Positions 51,322 to 58,111 of a DNA stretch of 58,111 bases are shown in pieces. A program made the position numbers and the translations under genes. The stretch's first letter is position 1. Each line of letters opens with the position of its first letter. Below the pieces are notes generated by a model that was not told the origin of the DNA, made no database searches, and worked only from the letters and a program-made list of their open reading frames with translations. The stretch comes from an uncultured Verrucomicrobiales bacterium (GTDB lineage: Bacteria; Verrucomicrobiota; Verrucomicrobiia; Verrucomicrobiales; Akkermansiaceae), in NCBI GenBank assembly GCA_937901085.1, contig CALCHQ010000048.1, forward strand, positions 1-58,111. The letters run 5' to 3'.

Positions 51322-52686
51322 ATGCACGATATTGTTGAAAGCCAGCGCAAATTCTTCCTGACGCACGTCACGCGCGATGTGGAGTTCCGCATCCGCGCTC
51401 TCAGGAAACTGCAGCAGACCATCCGCGAATGGGAACCTCGTATCGCCGAGGCGCTGCATGCCGACCTGGGCAAGAGTGCGGCCGAGGGGTACATGTGCGA
51501 AATCGGTCTGGTGCTGGGCAGCTTGCGCGATACGCTCAGCCACATCCGCAAGTGGAGCAAGCCTCGGCGGGCGATGGCTTCGCTGGCGCATTTTCCGAGC
51601 AGCTGCCGCGTTGAGGCCGATCCCTACGGTGTCGTCCTCATCATGAGTCCCTGGAATTACCCGGTGCTGCTGTGCCTGGACCCCCTCATTGCTGCGCTTT
51701 CGGCCGGCAACTGCTGCGTGGTGAAGCCTTCGTCCACCACGCCCTCCACCTCTGCCGTGCTGGCTGAGATGCTGGGCTGCATTTTCCCGCCCGAATACGT
51801 GAAGGTGGTGCTGGGTGGCCGTGAGAATTGCAATGCTTTGCTGGAGGAGAAGTTTGATTACATCTTTTTCACCGGTAGTCCGAATGTGGGGCATACCATC
51901 ATGGAGGCTGCTGCGCGGCAGCTGACCCCGGTGACGCTGGAGCTGGGCGGCAAGAGTCCCTGTATTGTGGATTCCACCGCCAATGTGAAGGTGGCTGCCC
52001 GCCGCATCGCCTTCGGCAAGATTCTCAATGCCGGCCAGACCTGTGTCGCGCCGGACTACCTGCTCATTCACTCCAGCCGCAAGCAGGAGTTTGTGAGCGA
52101 ATTCCGCGAGGCGGTGATGGAGATGCTGGGGCAGCACCCGGTGCAGAACAGCCAGCTTACGCATATCATCAACTCCCGCCACTTCAGCCGCCTGATGGGG
52201 CTGATGGAGGATGCCTCCATCGTCGTGGGCGGGCAGGGAGATGCCGAGACGCTGCGTATCGAACCGACGCTTCTGGATGACATCACTCCTGCTTCGCTCA
52301 GCATGCAGCAGGAGATTTTCGGCCCGCTGCTGCCCATGCTTACCTGGGATAAGTGGGAGGATGTAGAGGGCTTTGTGCTGTCGCGTCCGCGCCCGCTGGC
52401 TTCGTATCTTTTCACCACAGACAAGGGGACAGAGAAGCGTTTCCGCCAGCACCTCTCCTTTGGTGGCGGTTGTGTGAATGATACCATCGTACACCTGGCG
52501 GTACACGGTATGCCCTTCGGCGGTGTGGGCGACAGCGGTATGGGCTCCTACCACGGCAAGACTGGCTTTGATACCTTCACGCATTACAAGTCCATTCTCA
52601 AGAAAGCAAACTGGCTCGACCTGCCGTTCCGCTACCAGCCGTACAATAGCATCAAGAATTTCCTGCTGCGCCTCTTCCTGCGATGA
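51322..52686 (+). CDS. Aldehyde dehydrogenase, class-3-like
   Basis: A 454-residue NAD(P)-dependent dehydrogenase oxidising an aldehyde to the acid. The general base is in VTLELGGKSPCIVD, the catalytic Cys in NAGQTCVAPDYLL, and EIFGPLLPML and MPFGGVGDSGMGSYHGKTGFD are conserved late motifs. PWNYPVLLCLDPLIAALSAGN and the overall length match class-3/fatty-aldehyde enzymes such as ConiFER-type dehydrogenases. A C-terminal Leu/Phe-rich tail (NFLLRLFLR) could touch membrane. Start at 51322 leaves one base after the alcohol dehydrogenase stop; 51307 is an overlapping alternative. With the preceding gene it could convert a long-chain alcohol to its acid. Confidence 0.9.
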   Translation: MHDIVESQRKFFLTHVTRDVEFRIRALRKLQQTIREWEPRIAEALHADLGKSAAEGYMCEIGLVLGSLRDTLSHIRKWSKPRRAMASLAHFPSSCRVEADPYGVVLIMSPWNYPVLLCLDPLIAALSAGNCCVVKPSSTTPSTSAVLAEMLGCIFPPEYVKVVLGGRENCNALLEEKFDYIFFTGSPNVGHTIMEAAARQLTPVTLELGGKSPCIVDSTANVKVAARRIAFGKILNAGQTCVAPDYLLIHSSRKQEFVSEFREAVMEMLGQHPVQNSQLTHIINSRHFSRLMGLMEDASIVVGGQGDAETLRIEPTLLDDITPASLSMQQEIFGPLLPMLTWDKWEDVEGFVLSRPRPLASYLFTTDKGTEKRFRQHLSFGGGCVNDTIVHLAVHGMPFGGVGDSGMGSYHGKTGFDTFTHYKSILKKANWLDLPFRYQPYNSIKNFLLRLFLR

Positions 52687-53108
52687 ATCATGCTGCGCTG
52701 ACACCTGCCGAACAGCAGACCCTGGTGCAGCTGATGCGCGAAGGGGAGCAGTTGCTCTGGGCTGGGCGGGGCATGGCCGCCTCTGTTCCTCCGCCGGGGC
52801 TGCTGGCCCGCCTGCTGGGTAAAGCCCCGGCCAGAGCGGCCGGTTGCCTCTATGCCATCACGAACAAGCGTGTGCTGGCGCTGCCGGAGCAGGGCAGCGA
52901 GCCGCAGGAATGGTTCCTGATGCTGGGACTGGTGCGGGAAGTCAGGGAAAATGCGGGAGGCTGCGGGGATATTGTGTTTGACTATGAGGAGGCTGCTGGG
53001 AGGAAAGAAGCCCGCGGTATCCTGGGGGTGGAGGCTGTCTCGCAGGTGAGAAACCTCCTCCAAGATGCCATTGATGCCGCCTATGCAGCTTCTCCCTGGT
53101 CTGTGTGA
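52683..53108 (+). CDS. Small PH-like domain protein of unknown role
   Basis: A 141-residue protein whose ATG overlaps the aldehyde dehydrogenase stop (ATGA). The core GCLYAITNKRVLALP, followed by a Trp-bearing strand, resembles bacterial PH (YdbS/YokE-like) domains where a membrane-proximal beta barrel begins YxITNxR. No membrane span is present. Function unknown; its position suggests co-expression with the dehydrogenases. Confidence 0.6.
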   Translation: MNHAALTPAEQQTLVQLMREGEQLLWAGRGMAASVPPPGLLARLLGKAPARAAGCLYAITNKRVLALPEQGSEPQEWFLMLGLVREVRENAGGCGDIVFDYEEAAGRKEARGILGVEAVSQVRNLLQDAIDAAYAASPWSV

Positions 53109-53139
53109 GCCGGAATTGTTGGCAAGAGGAAAAAACCTG

Positions 53140-53167
53140 TTGCATTAACAGAAAAATAAGTTATAAT
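53140..53167 (+). promoter_or_regulatory. Promoter of plsY-gpsA
   Basis: TTGCAT (53140-53145), 16-base spacer, perfect TATAAT (53162-53167); eight bases to the ATG at 53176. Confidence 0.7.
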
Positions 53168-53175
53168 TGAGGCAC

Positions 53176-53823
53176 ATGGTTGAGAATATTTTGTATATCG
53201 TTGCAGCCTACCTGATTGGTTCTGTGCCGTTCGGCTATATCGCCGGGCGTCTGAATGGTATTGATTTGCGCGAACATGGTTCGCGTAACATCGGGGCTAC
53301 CAATGCGGTGCGTGTGCTGGGCAAGGCATGGGGTATTCCGGTGTTCATCATGGATTTTCTGAAAGGTTTTGCGCCGCTGCTGTATATGAAGTGCCACCTG
53401 GGTGGCGAGCTGGCAGCTTTCAGCCCGGCTGATATGGGCTGGTTCCTGGGGGTGATGTTTGCGCTCATACTGGGGCATACCTTCACCTGCTTCCTGAAGT
53501 TCAAGGGCGGCAAGGGTGTGGCTACCACGGGTGGCTGCCTGTTTGCTCTGTCTCCCTGGGTGGGGCTCAGCGCGCTGCTGTTCTGGATTGGCAGCATGGT
53601 GGTGACCCGCTATGTGTCGTTCTCCAGCATCATGGCCGGTGTGGGGATGATGGTGGCCGCCATTGTGGAACTCTGCGTGCTGGACGGCTCGTGTTCGGTG
53701 GCCGATGGCATGGTGCTGGGGCTGCTGGGTATCATTCTGGTTCTGGTAACGGTGAAGCACCGCGCCAATATCGTGCGTATCATGAATGGCACAGAACCGA
53801 AGGCTTTTTCTCCTAAAAACTGA
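53176..53823 (+). CDS. plsY: Acyl-phosphate:glycerol-3-phosphate acyltransferase
   Basis: A 215-residue inner-membrane enzyme that transfers an acyl group from acyl-phosphate to sn-glycerol-3-phosphate, the first step of phospholipid synthesis. The family motifs GSVPFGYIAGR, GSRNIGATNAVRVLG, and KFKGGKGVATTGG are all present among about five membrane spans. The ATG at 53176 is used rather than the TTG three codons earlier, which overlaps the -10 box; the mRNA would be leaderless or nearly so. It is followed after 14 bases by gpsA, which makes its substrate. Confidence 0.94.
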   Translation: MVENILYIVAAYLIGSVPFGYIAGRLNGIDLREHGSRNIGATNAVRVLGKAWGIPVFIMDFLKGFAPLLYMKCHLGGELAAFSPADMGWFLGVMFALILGHTFTCFLKFKGGKGVATTGGCLFALSPWVGLSALLFWIGSMVVTRYVSFSSIMAGVGMMVAAIVELCVLDGSCSVADGMVLGLLGIILVLVTVKHRANIVRIMNGTEPKAFSPKN

Positions 53824-53837
53824 TTGTTAAACATTTT

Positions 53838-54851
53838 ATGGAACGAATTTTTAAAAAGACAGCCGTCATCGGCGCCGGTGCCTGGGGTACGGCGTTGGCC
53901 TTTACTGCCGCTCAGGATGGCAGCGAAGTCGTCCTCTGGACCTACAAGGAAGAAGAGGCCGCTGCGATTCGTGAAACGCGCATGAGTCTGGTACCCGTCA
54001 AGGGTGCCCGCCCGCTGCCGGAGAATGTCCGCGTGACCAGCAACTGGGCAGATGTTGCCGGTTCCCAGCTGGTGATTGTGGTGGTGCCCAGCGTGGTGAT
54101 GCGCGGGGTGGCCCAGAGTCTTGCTGAAGTGGGGCTGGCCGAGGATGCCGTGATTGTGACCTGCTCCAAGGGCATTGAGAAAGATACCAACCTGCTCATG
54201 AGCGAGATCATTTCCTCCTATGTGCCTTATCCGGTGGGGGCGCTTTCCGGCCCCAATCATGCCGAGGATATTGTGCAGGGACTGCCCAGCCTTACGCTGA
54301 TTGGTTTTGAGGATATCGGCATTGCCACGGCGGTGCAGAAGCGCCTCAGCACAGGTTTTCTGCGTATTTACACCAGCAGCGATGTGGTGGGTATGCAGAT
54401 TGGTGGCGCCATTAAGAATGTCTTTGCCCTTGCCAGCGGTATCTGCGCCGGGCTGGGGCTGGGAGATAATGCCCGCGCTGCTCTTTCCACCCGTGGTCTG
54501 GCCGAAATGACCCGCCTGGGCATTGCCCGCGGTGGCCGCATGGAAACGTTCATGGGGCTTTCAGGTATGGGTGACCTGGTGGTGACCTGCTATTCTGACC
54601 ACAGCCGCAACCTGACCGCCGGCCGCCTGCTGGCCAAGGGGATGCCTCTGGACGAATGCCTGAAGCAGATTGGGCAGGTGGTGGAAGGTGTACCGAACAC
54701 GCTTTCAACCTACCAGATGGCCCGCAGCCTGGGTGTCCGTACGCCGATTACCGATGCCATGTATGATATCCTCTATAATGGCAAGCATCCCAGTGAGGCG
54801 TTGCAGGAGCTGATGGTACGCGACCTGCGCGAGGAAAATGTGACGGAGTAA
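53838..54851 (+). CDS. gpsA: Glycerol-3-phosphate dehydrogenase [NAD(P)+]
   Basis: A 337-residue cytoplasmic enzyme reducing dihydroxyacetone phosphate to sn-glycerol-3-phosphate. AVIGAGAWGTALAF is the dinucleotide loop; VSCSKGIE-type motif appears as VTCSKGIEKDTNLLMSE, GALSGPNHAEDIVQGLP follows, and the catalytic Lys lies in GGAIKNVFALASGICAGLGLGDNARAA (by parts: GGAIKNVFA, GLGLGDNARAAL). GMGDLVVTCYSDHSRN is a further signature. It forms a lipid operon with plsY and ends at a strong hairpin. Confidence 0.95.
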   Translation: MERIFKKTAVIGAGAWGTALAFTAAQDGSEVVLWTYKEEEAAAIRETRMSLVPVKGARPLPENVRVTSNWADVAGSQLVIVVVPSVVMRGVAQSLAEVGLAEDAVIVTCSKGIEKDTNLLMSEIISSYVPYPVGALSGPNHAEDIVQGLPSLTLIGFEDIGIATAVQKRLSTGFLRIYTSSDVVGMQIGGAIKNVFALASGICAGLGLGDNARAALSTRGLAEMTRLGIARGGRMETFMGLSGMGDLVVTCYSDHSRNLTAGRLLAKGMPLDECLKQIGQVVEGVPNTLSTYQMARSLGVRTPITDAMYDILYNGKHPSEALQELMVRDLREENVTE

Positions 54852-54879
54852 TCGCGCTGCGTTGCGTAGAAATTTCCGG

Positions 54880-54930
54880 GCGGTCTGCGTTCTCCTTGAT
54901 GGGGAGAAAACGTCAGACCGCTCTTTCTTT
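54880..54930 (+). terminator. Terminator of plsY-gpsA
   Basis: GCGGTCTG / CAGACCGC (54880-54887 / 54914-54921) with an inner CGTTCTCC / GGGAGAAAACG pairing, followed by TCTTTCTTT. Confidence 0.8.
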
Positions 54931-54938
54931 AGGTAGAT

Positions 54939-55517
54939 ATGCCGGCAATTCCAGAACATTTGTGGTTAGCTGAACTCTGGCTGGAGCATCGCGAGCGCCT
55001 GCTGCGGCTGCTGGCTCTGCGTATGCCGCCGGCCTTGCTCCGCCGTATGAGTGTGGAAGACCTGCTGCAGGAAACCTACCTGGCCTGCGGTCGGCGTGTG
55101 GACTTCCTGCAGGCAGAGCCGGAGATTCCCATGTATGTGAAACTGCGCCGTATGGCCTTGCAGACGCTCACCGATATGGAGCGCCACCACCTGGCCGCAG
55201 CCAAGCGCGATGCCATGAAGGAGAGCAGCCCGGAAGATGATGCGGGTGTGGCCGATGCCTGGGCGCAGTTTGCCGATACGATTTCGAGTCCCCGCACGCA
55301 TCTGGAGCGGCTGGAACGGCAGGCCATGGCACGCCGTGTGCTGGCACAGCTTTCGGACAAGGACCGGGAGATACTGGAACTGCGTCATTTTGAAGAAATG
55401 GGCAATGGGGAGTGCGCGGCGGTGCTGGGCATTGAGCCCAAGGCTGCCAGCATCCGCTATGTAAGGGCTTTGAAACGCTTTCAGGAATTAGTTTACCACG
55501 AGAATCCATATGCCTGA
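54939..55517 (+). CDS. RNA polymerase sigma factor, ECF-like
   Basis: A 192-residue sigma-70-family factor. Region 2 is seen as LRRMSVEDLLQETYLACGRR, with the DLLQET core; region 4 is LAQLSDKDREILELRHFEEM followed by the helix-turn-helix NGECAAVLGIEPKAASIRYVRAL (parts: GECAAVLGIEP, ASIRYVRALKRF). It overlaps the kinase gene by eight bases. Paired ECF sigma factor and Ser/Thr kinase genes are known in Planctomycetota and Verrucomicrobiota, where the kinase is thought to act in place of an anti-sigma factor. Confidence 0.85.
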   Translation: MPAIPEHLWLAELWLEHRERLLRLLALRMPPALLRRMSVEDLLQETYLACGRRVDFLQAEPEIPMYVKLRRMALQTLTDMERHHLAAAKRDAMKESSPEDDAGVADAWAQFADTISSPRTHLERLERQAMARRVLAQLSDKDREILELRHFEEMGNGECAAVLGIEPKAASIRYVRALKRFQELVYHENPYA

Positions 55518-57909
55518 TACGGAGGACAGGGAAGAACGGCTGGCGGAGCTGGTGGAGGCGTATCTGGACCTGCTGAGGCAGGGGGAAGCGCCTGCTCTGG
55601 CCGATTACTGTGCCGGCCACGCAGCCTATGCCGCAGAACTCAGGGATTTGCTTAAGGGAATGGTGGAGATGGAGAGCCTGAGTGTGTCTACGCATGGCGC
55701 GGTGGCGCATCCGGCCCGCTACCCGGAATCCCTGGGCGGATACCGCCTGCTGGAACGCATCGGGGCAGGGGGCATGGGTACAGTGTTCCGAGCCATGCAG
55801 GAATCGCTGCACCGCGAGGTGGCGGTGAAGATTCTCTCCCCCGTGTGGAATGCCGATGAACGCCACCGCGAGGCCTTCGAGAATGAATCGCGCGTGATTG
55901 CGGCCTTGCACCACACTAACATTGTGGAGGTTTTTGGTGCCGGTCAGGAGGGCGAGTACCGTTATTATGTGATGAGTCTTGTGCAGGGGCAGGGGGTGAC
56001 ACCTGCCTGCATCCGCAAGGCCTTCCCTGGTCTGCCTTATGAAAGAGCGCTGGCGCAGATTGCTCTGCAGGCTGCTCAGGCGCTGGCCTATGCTCATTCA
56101 TGCGGCGTGCTGCACCGCGATGTCAAACCCGGCAATCTGCTGCTGGATGCCGATGGCGTGCTGCGTGTGGGTGACTTCGGACTGGCTACGGTGCTGAACA
56201 ATGGAGAAGCTGCGCCGCTGGTGACGCAGAGCCACGACGGTACGCTGCGCTATATGGCCCCGGAGCGTCTGATGAAGGGCGAGAATTCCTTTGCGGGTGA
56301 CCAGTACAGCCTGGGGGTGACACTTTACGAATTGCTTAGCAACCGCCCGGCCTTCCGTGAATCAGAGCCGGGTAAACTGATTCACCGTATCTGTTCCGAG
56401 CCGCTGAAGGCTCTGCGCGGAGAGGGGGAACTGGGTGCCATCATCAACAAGTGCATCAGCTTTGACCCCGCAGACCGTTATGCCTCCATGGCCGATGTCG
56501 AGGCCGATTTGCGCCGCTATCTGCGCGGTGAACCCGTGCAGGCACGCCCGGCCTCCCTGTTGCGACGCTACGCCATGTGGATGCGCCGCCGCCCGGCTGT
56601 GGCCGCATGGAGCCACGCCGCTGCTCTGCTGGTGTTCCTGTTGTTCGGCAGCATTGTGTGGGGCTATGTGGGGGAAAGCCGGCAGCGCCGCGCGGCTGAA
56701 CGCAACGCCGGCATAGCCGATTCTGCCTTGCAGCAGATTTTTGCCAGCATGGCCAACCGCGAGTCCGGCGATGATACGCTCTGGCAGCCGACCAGGGCCG
56801 ATGCCCGCCTCCTCCAGCAGCTCATGCCGTATTATGAGGAAATTGCAGCGCTGGCCGAGAATGGGGGTGAGAAGATGGCCTCTGCCTGCCAGACGCTGGC
56901 CATCATTGCTTTGCAGACGGCCGATTATGCCACGGCTGAGCAGTATTTCAGCCGGGCGCTGGAGCAGCTTCCCTTTGGTGAGGCTGCCTATGTACGCTCG
57001 ATGAATGGCCTGTGCGCGGCTCTGTATGCCAGCCGTCGTAACAGGGAGGCGGATGAGCGCCTGGCTGCCATGCTGGAGAGGCTGGATGAAATGACGGCAT
57101 TCGATGCACGTCTCGAAGCGGTGCGTTCGCTGCAGATGCTCTGCGCCGGGTCGCGTTTCCAGCGGCGCTGGCACATGCTCCCGGAGAAGTCGGCCGACAT
57201 CCGCCCGTCGGGAAGCCGGGCAGACCGTGAGTCATGGCGCGCCCAGCACCACCGCCGCCGGGAATATATGCGGCAGGCCATGGAGCTGGTATCGGCGCTG
57301 GCTGCGGAGATGCCGGAGAATGAAACGGTAGAGGTGCGGCGGGTGGAGCTGCTGATGCAGTTCCAGATGCCGGGGGTAAGGCGGCAGCTGCTGCCGGATA
57401 AGGTGGATGTTCAGCAGCTTCTGGAGGAATTGCTGCAGAAATATCCCGAAAATCAGGTCTTTCAGCAGGCGTTTGTGCAATGGACTCTGCGCCCGCGCGC
57501 TCAGTCCGATGCCGCGACGCTGGAACGCGCCTCCCGCTATGCGCGCGCGCTGCTGGCCGACCATTCGGGCAGTTCGGAATTACTCATGCTCTACATTGCC
57601 GTGCGCGACCGCTTTTCTGCGGCGCTGGCAGCAGCCGGGGAACAGGAACGAGCGGCGCGCGAAAATGACATGACCCTGGGGGTGATTTCGCTGATTACGG
57701 CGCGGGCGGATTATACGCCGGAGATGCGGGAACGCCTGGCGGTGCTGGTATCGATGCACCCCCAGGCCGACGCCGACCGCACGCAGCAGAAGGCCGAAAT
57801 TTCGCTGCTGCTGGAAAATCATGATGCCCAGCGCCTGCAGGAGGTGCGCGAGCGCATCCGGGAGCTTCGGGCCAAGAGGCCGCACCGCTTCATGCGCCGG
57901 AAACGCTGA
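55510..57909 (+). CDS. Transmembrane Ser/Thr protein kinase
   Basis: A 799-residue kinase. An N-terminal segment (1-75) resembles the zinc-free lead helix of such kinases. The kinase domain spans about 77-345: G-loop RIGAGGMGTVF (84-93), VAVKIL with K107, HRDVKPGN (202-209), DFG at 222-224 and MAPERL near 250, so it should be active. One membrane span follows near 371-388 (LLVFLLFGSIVWGYV). The C-terminal 400 residues, presumably outside the membrane, are helical and TPR-like (ADYATAEQYFSRALEQLPFG). Translation is coupled to the sigma factor by an eight-base overlap, so the kinase probably governs it in response to an envelope signal. Confidence 0.88.
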   Translation: MPDTEDREERLAELVEAYLDLLRQGEAPALADYCAGHAAYAAELRDLLKGMVEMESLSVSTHGAVAHPARYPESLGGYRLLERIGAGGMGTVFRAMQESLHREVAVKILSPVWNADERHREAFENESRVIAALHHTNIVEVFGAGQEGEYRYYVMSLVQGQGVTPACIRKAFPGLPYERALAQIALQAAQALAYAHSCGVLHRDVKPGNLLLDADGVLRVGDFGLATVLNNGEAAPLVTQSHDGTLRYMAPERLMKGENSFAGDQYSLGVTLYELLSNRPAFRESEPGKLIHRICSEPLKALRGEGELGAIINKCISFDPADRYASMADVEADLRRYLRGEPVQARPASLLRRYAMWMRRRPAVAAWSHAAALLVFLLFGSIVWGYVGESRQRRAAERNAGIADSALQQIFASMANRESGDDTLWQPTRADARLLQQLMPYYEEIAALAENGGEKMASACQTLAIIALQTADYATAEQYFSRALEQLPFGEAAYVRSMNGLCAALYASRRNREADERLAAMLERLDEMTAFDARLEAVRSLQMLCAGSRFQRRWHMLPEKSADIRPSGSRADRESWRAQHHRRREYMRQAMELVSALAAEMPENETVEVRRVELLMQFQMPGVRRQLLPDKVDVQQLLEELLQKYPENQVFQQAFVQWTLRPRAQSDAATLERASRYARALLADHSGSSELLMLYIAVRDRFSAALAAAGEQERAARENDMTLGVISLITARADYTPEMRERLAVLVSMHPQADADRTQQKAEISLLLENHDAQRLQEVRERIRELRAKRPHRFMRRKR

Positions 57910-57916
57910 TAATGAA

Positions 57917-57942
57917 AAAGACCTGCCGGAGGGCAGGTCTTT
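57917..57942. terminator. Terminator between the kinase gene and the tRNA-Gly genes
   Basis: AAAGACCTGCC / GGCAGGTCTTT with a GGAG loop; T-rich on both strands, so it can end the kinase transcript and the tRNA transcript arriving from the right. Confidence 0.75.
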
Positions 57943-57951
57943 CTGTTCGAG

Positions 57952-58023
57952 AGCGGATGATGGGATTCGAACCCACGACATCAACCTTGGCAAGGTTGCG
58001 CTCTACCACTGAGCTACATCCGC
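57952..58023 (-). tRNA. tRNA-Gly (anticodon GCC), distal copy
   Basis: 72 bases on the minus strand: acceptor GCGGATG / CATCCGC plus discriminator T, D arm AGCTCAGTGGTAGAGC, anticodon arm CAACC-TTGCCAA-GGTTG, T arm with GGTTCGAATCC. CCA is not encoded. Confidence 0.95.
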
Positions 58024-58037
58024 GTGTTTTTGGTGAG

Positions 58038-58109
58038 AGCGGATGATGGGATTCGAACCCACGACATCAACCTTGGCAAGGTTGCGCTCTACCACTGAGC
58101 TACATCCGC
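58038..58109 (-). tRNA. tRNA-Gly (anticodon GCC), proximal copy
   Basis: Identical in sequence to the copy at 57952-58023 and 14 bases from it, so the two are a tandem duplication transcribed together. Its promoter lies outside the window. Confidence 0.95.
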
Positions 58110-58111
58110 GT

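Overview
The window reads as part of a chromosome of a Verrucomicrobiota bacterium close to Akkermansia (inference). The signs are a very large secreted protein built of autotransporter-type beta-strand repeats and ending in a PEP-CTERM-like tail, a GH123-type glycosidase, pyruvate formate-lyase with its activase, an AddAB nuclease, a sigma factor overlapping a Ser/Thr kinase, high GC, and almost no Shine-Dalgarno sequences. Many promoters place the -10 box only 6-12 bases before the start codon, so leaderless or near-leaderless mRNAs look common.

Layout. 1-1240 (-): trpB (cut by the window edge) behind a promoter, a leader with three tandem Trp codons and a terminator hairpin, i.e. a trp attenuator. 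1248-2034: L,D-transpeptidase lipoprotein. 2116-5826: SNF2-family ATPase. 5835-16315: a truncated 3' end of a GNAT acetyltransferase gene, then a promoter region with tandem repeats and a 23-T homopolymer, then the 9.4 kb PEP-CTERM/beta-strand-repeat gene, then the intact GNAT gene. 16424-18896: GH123-like gene and pflA. 18904-20970: three unknown genes and a possible small peptide. 21020-26519: AlbA_2 protein, then an AT-rich pair encoding an EVE-like/McrB GTPase and a LlaJI/McrC-like nuclease. 26543-27924: no ordinary intact gene, but four small-RNA genes with one conserved promoter module, interleaved with two broken copies of the addA 3' end and a foreign gene remnant. 28020-35261: addBA. 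35272-37867: pflB. 37878-42044: M3 peptidase, then a Sel1-repeat protein coupled to a patatin. 42064-46454: alr and mfd (convergent). 46463-46757: tRNA-Arg. 46784-48412: Gfo/Idh/MocA oxidoreductase and a small membrane protein. 48556-53108: tsaC/Sua5, SCP2-like, Fe-alcohol dehydrogenase, aldehyde dehydrogenase and a PH-like protein, probably one operon. 53140-54930: plsY-gpsA. 54939-57942: sigma factor and Ser/Thr kinase. 57952-58109: two tRNA-Gly.

The most unusual part is 26543-28020. Four short transcription units share a promoter with a conserved spacer. They form two structural pairs whose terminator stems change by compensating substitutions. They lie between successive scars of the addA 3' end, beside a modification-dependent restriction system. 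The same kind of scar, a partial copy of a neighbour's 3' end, flanks the giant surface-protein gene. Both regions look like places where foreign cassettes were added at gene 3' ends without a visible integrase. No sequence comparison could be run; family calls rest on motifs read by eye.
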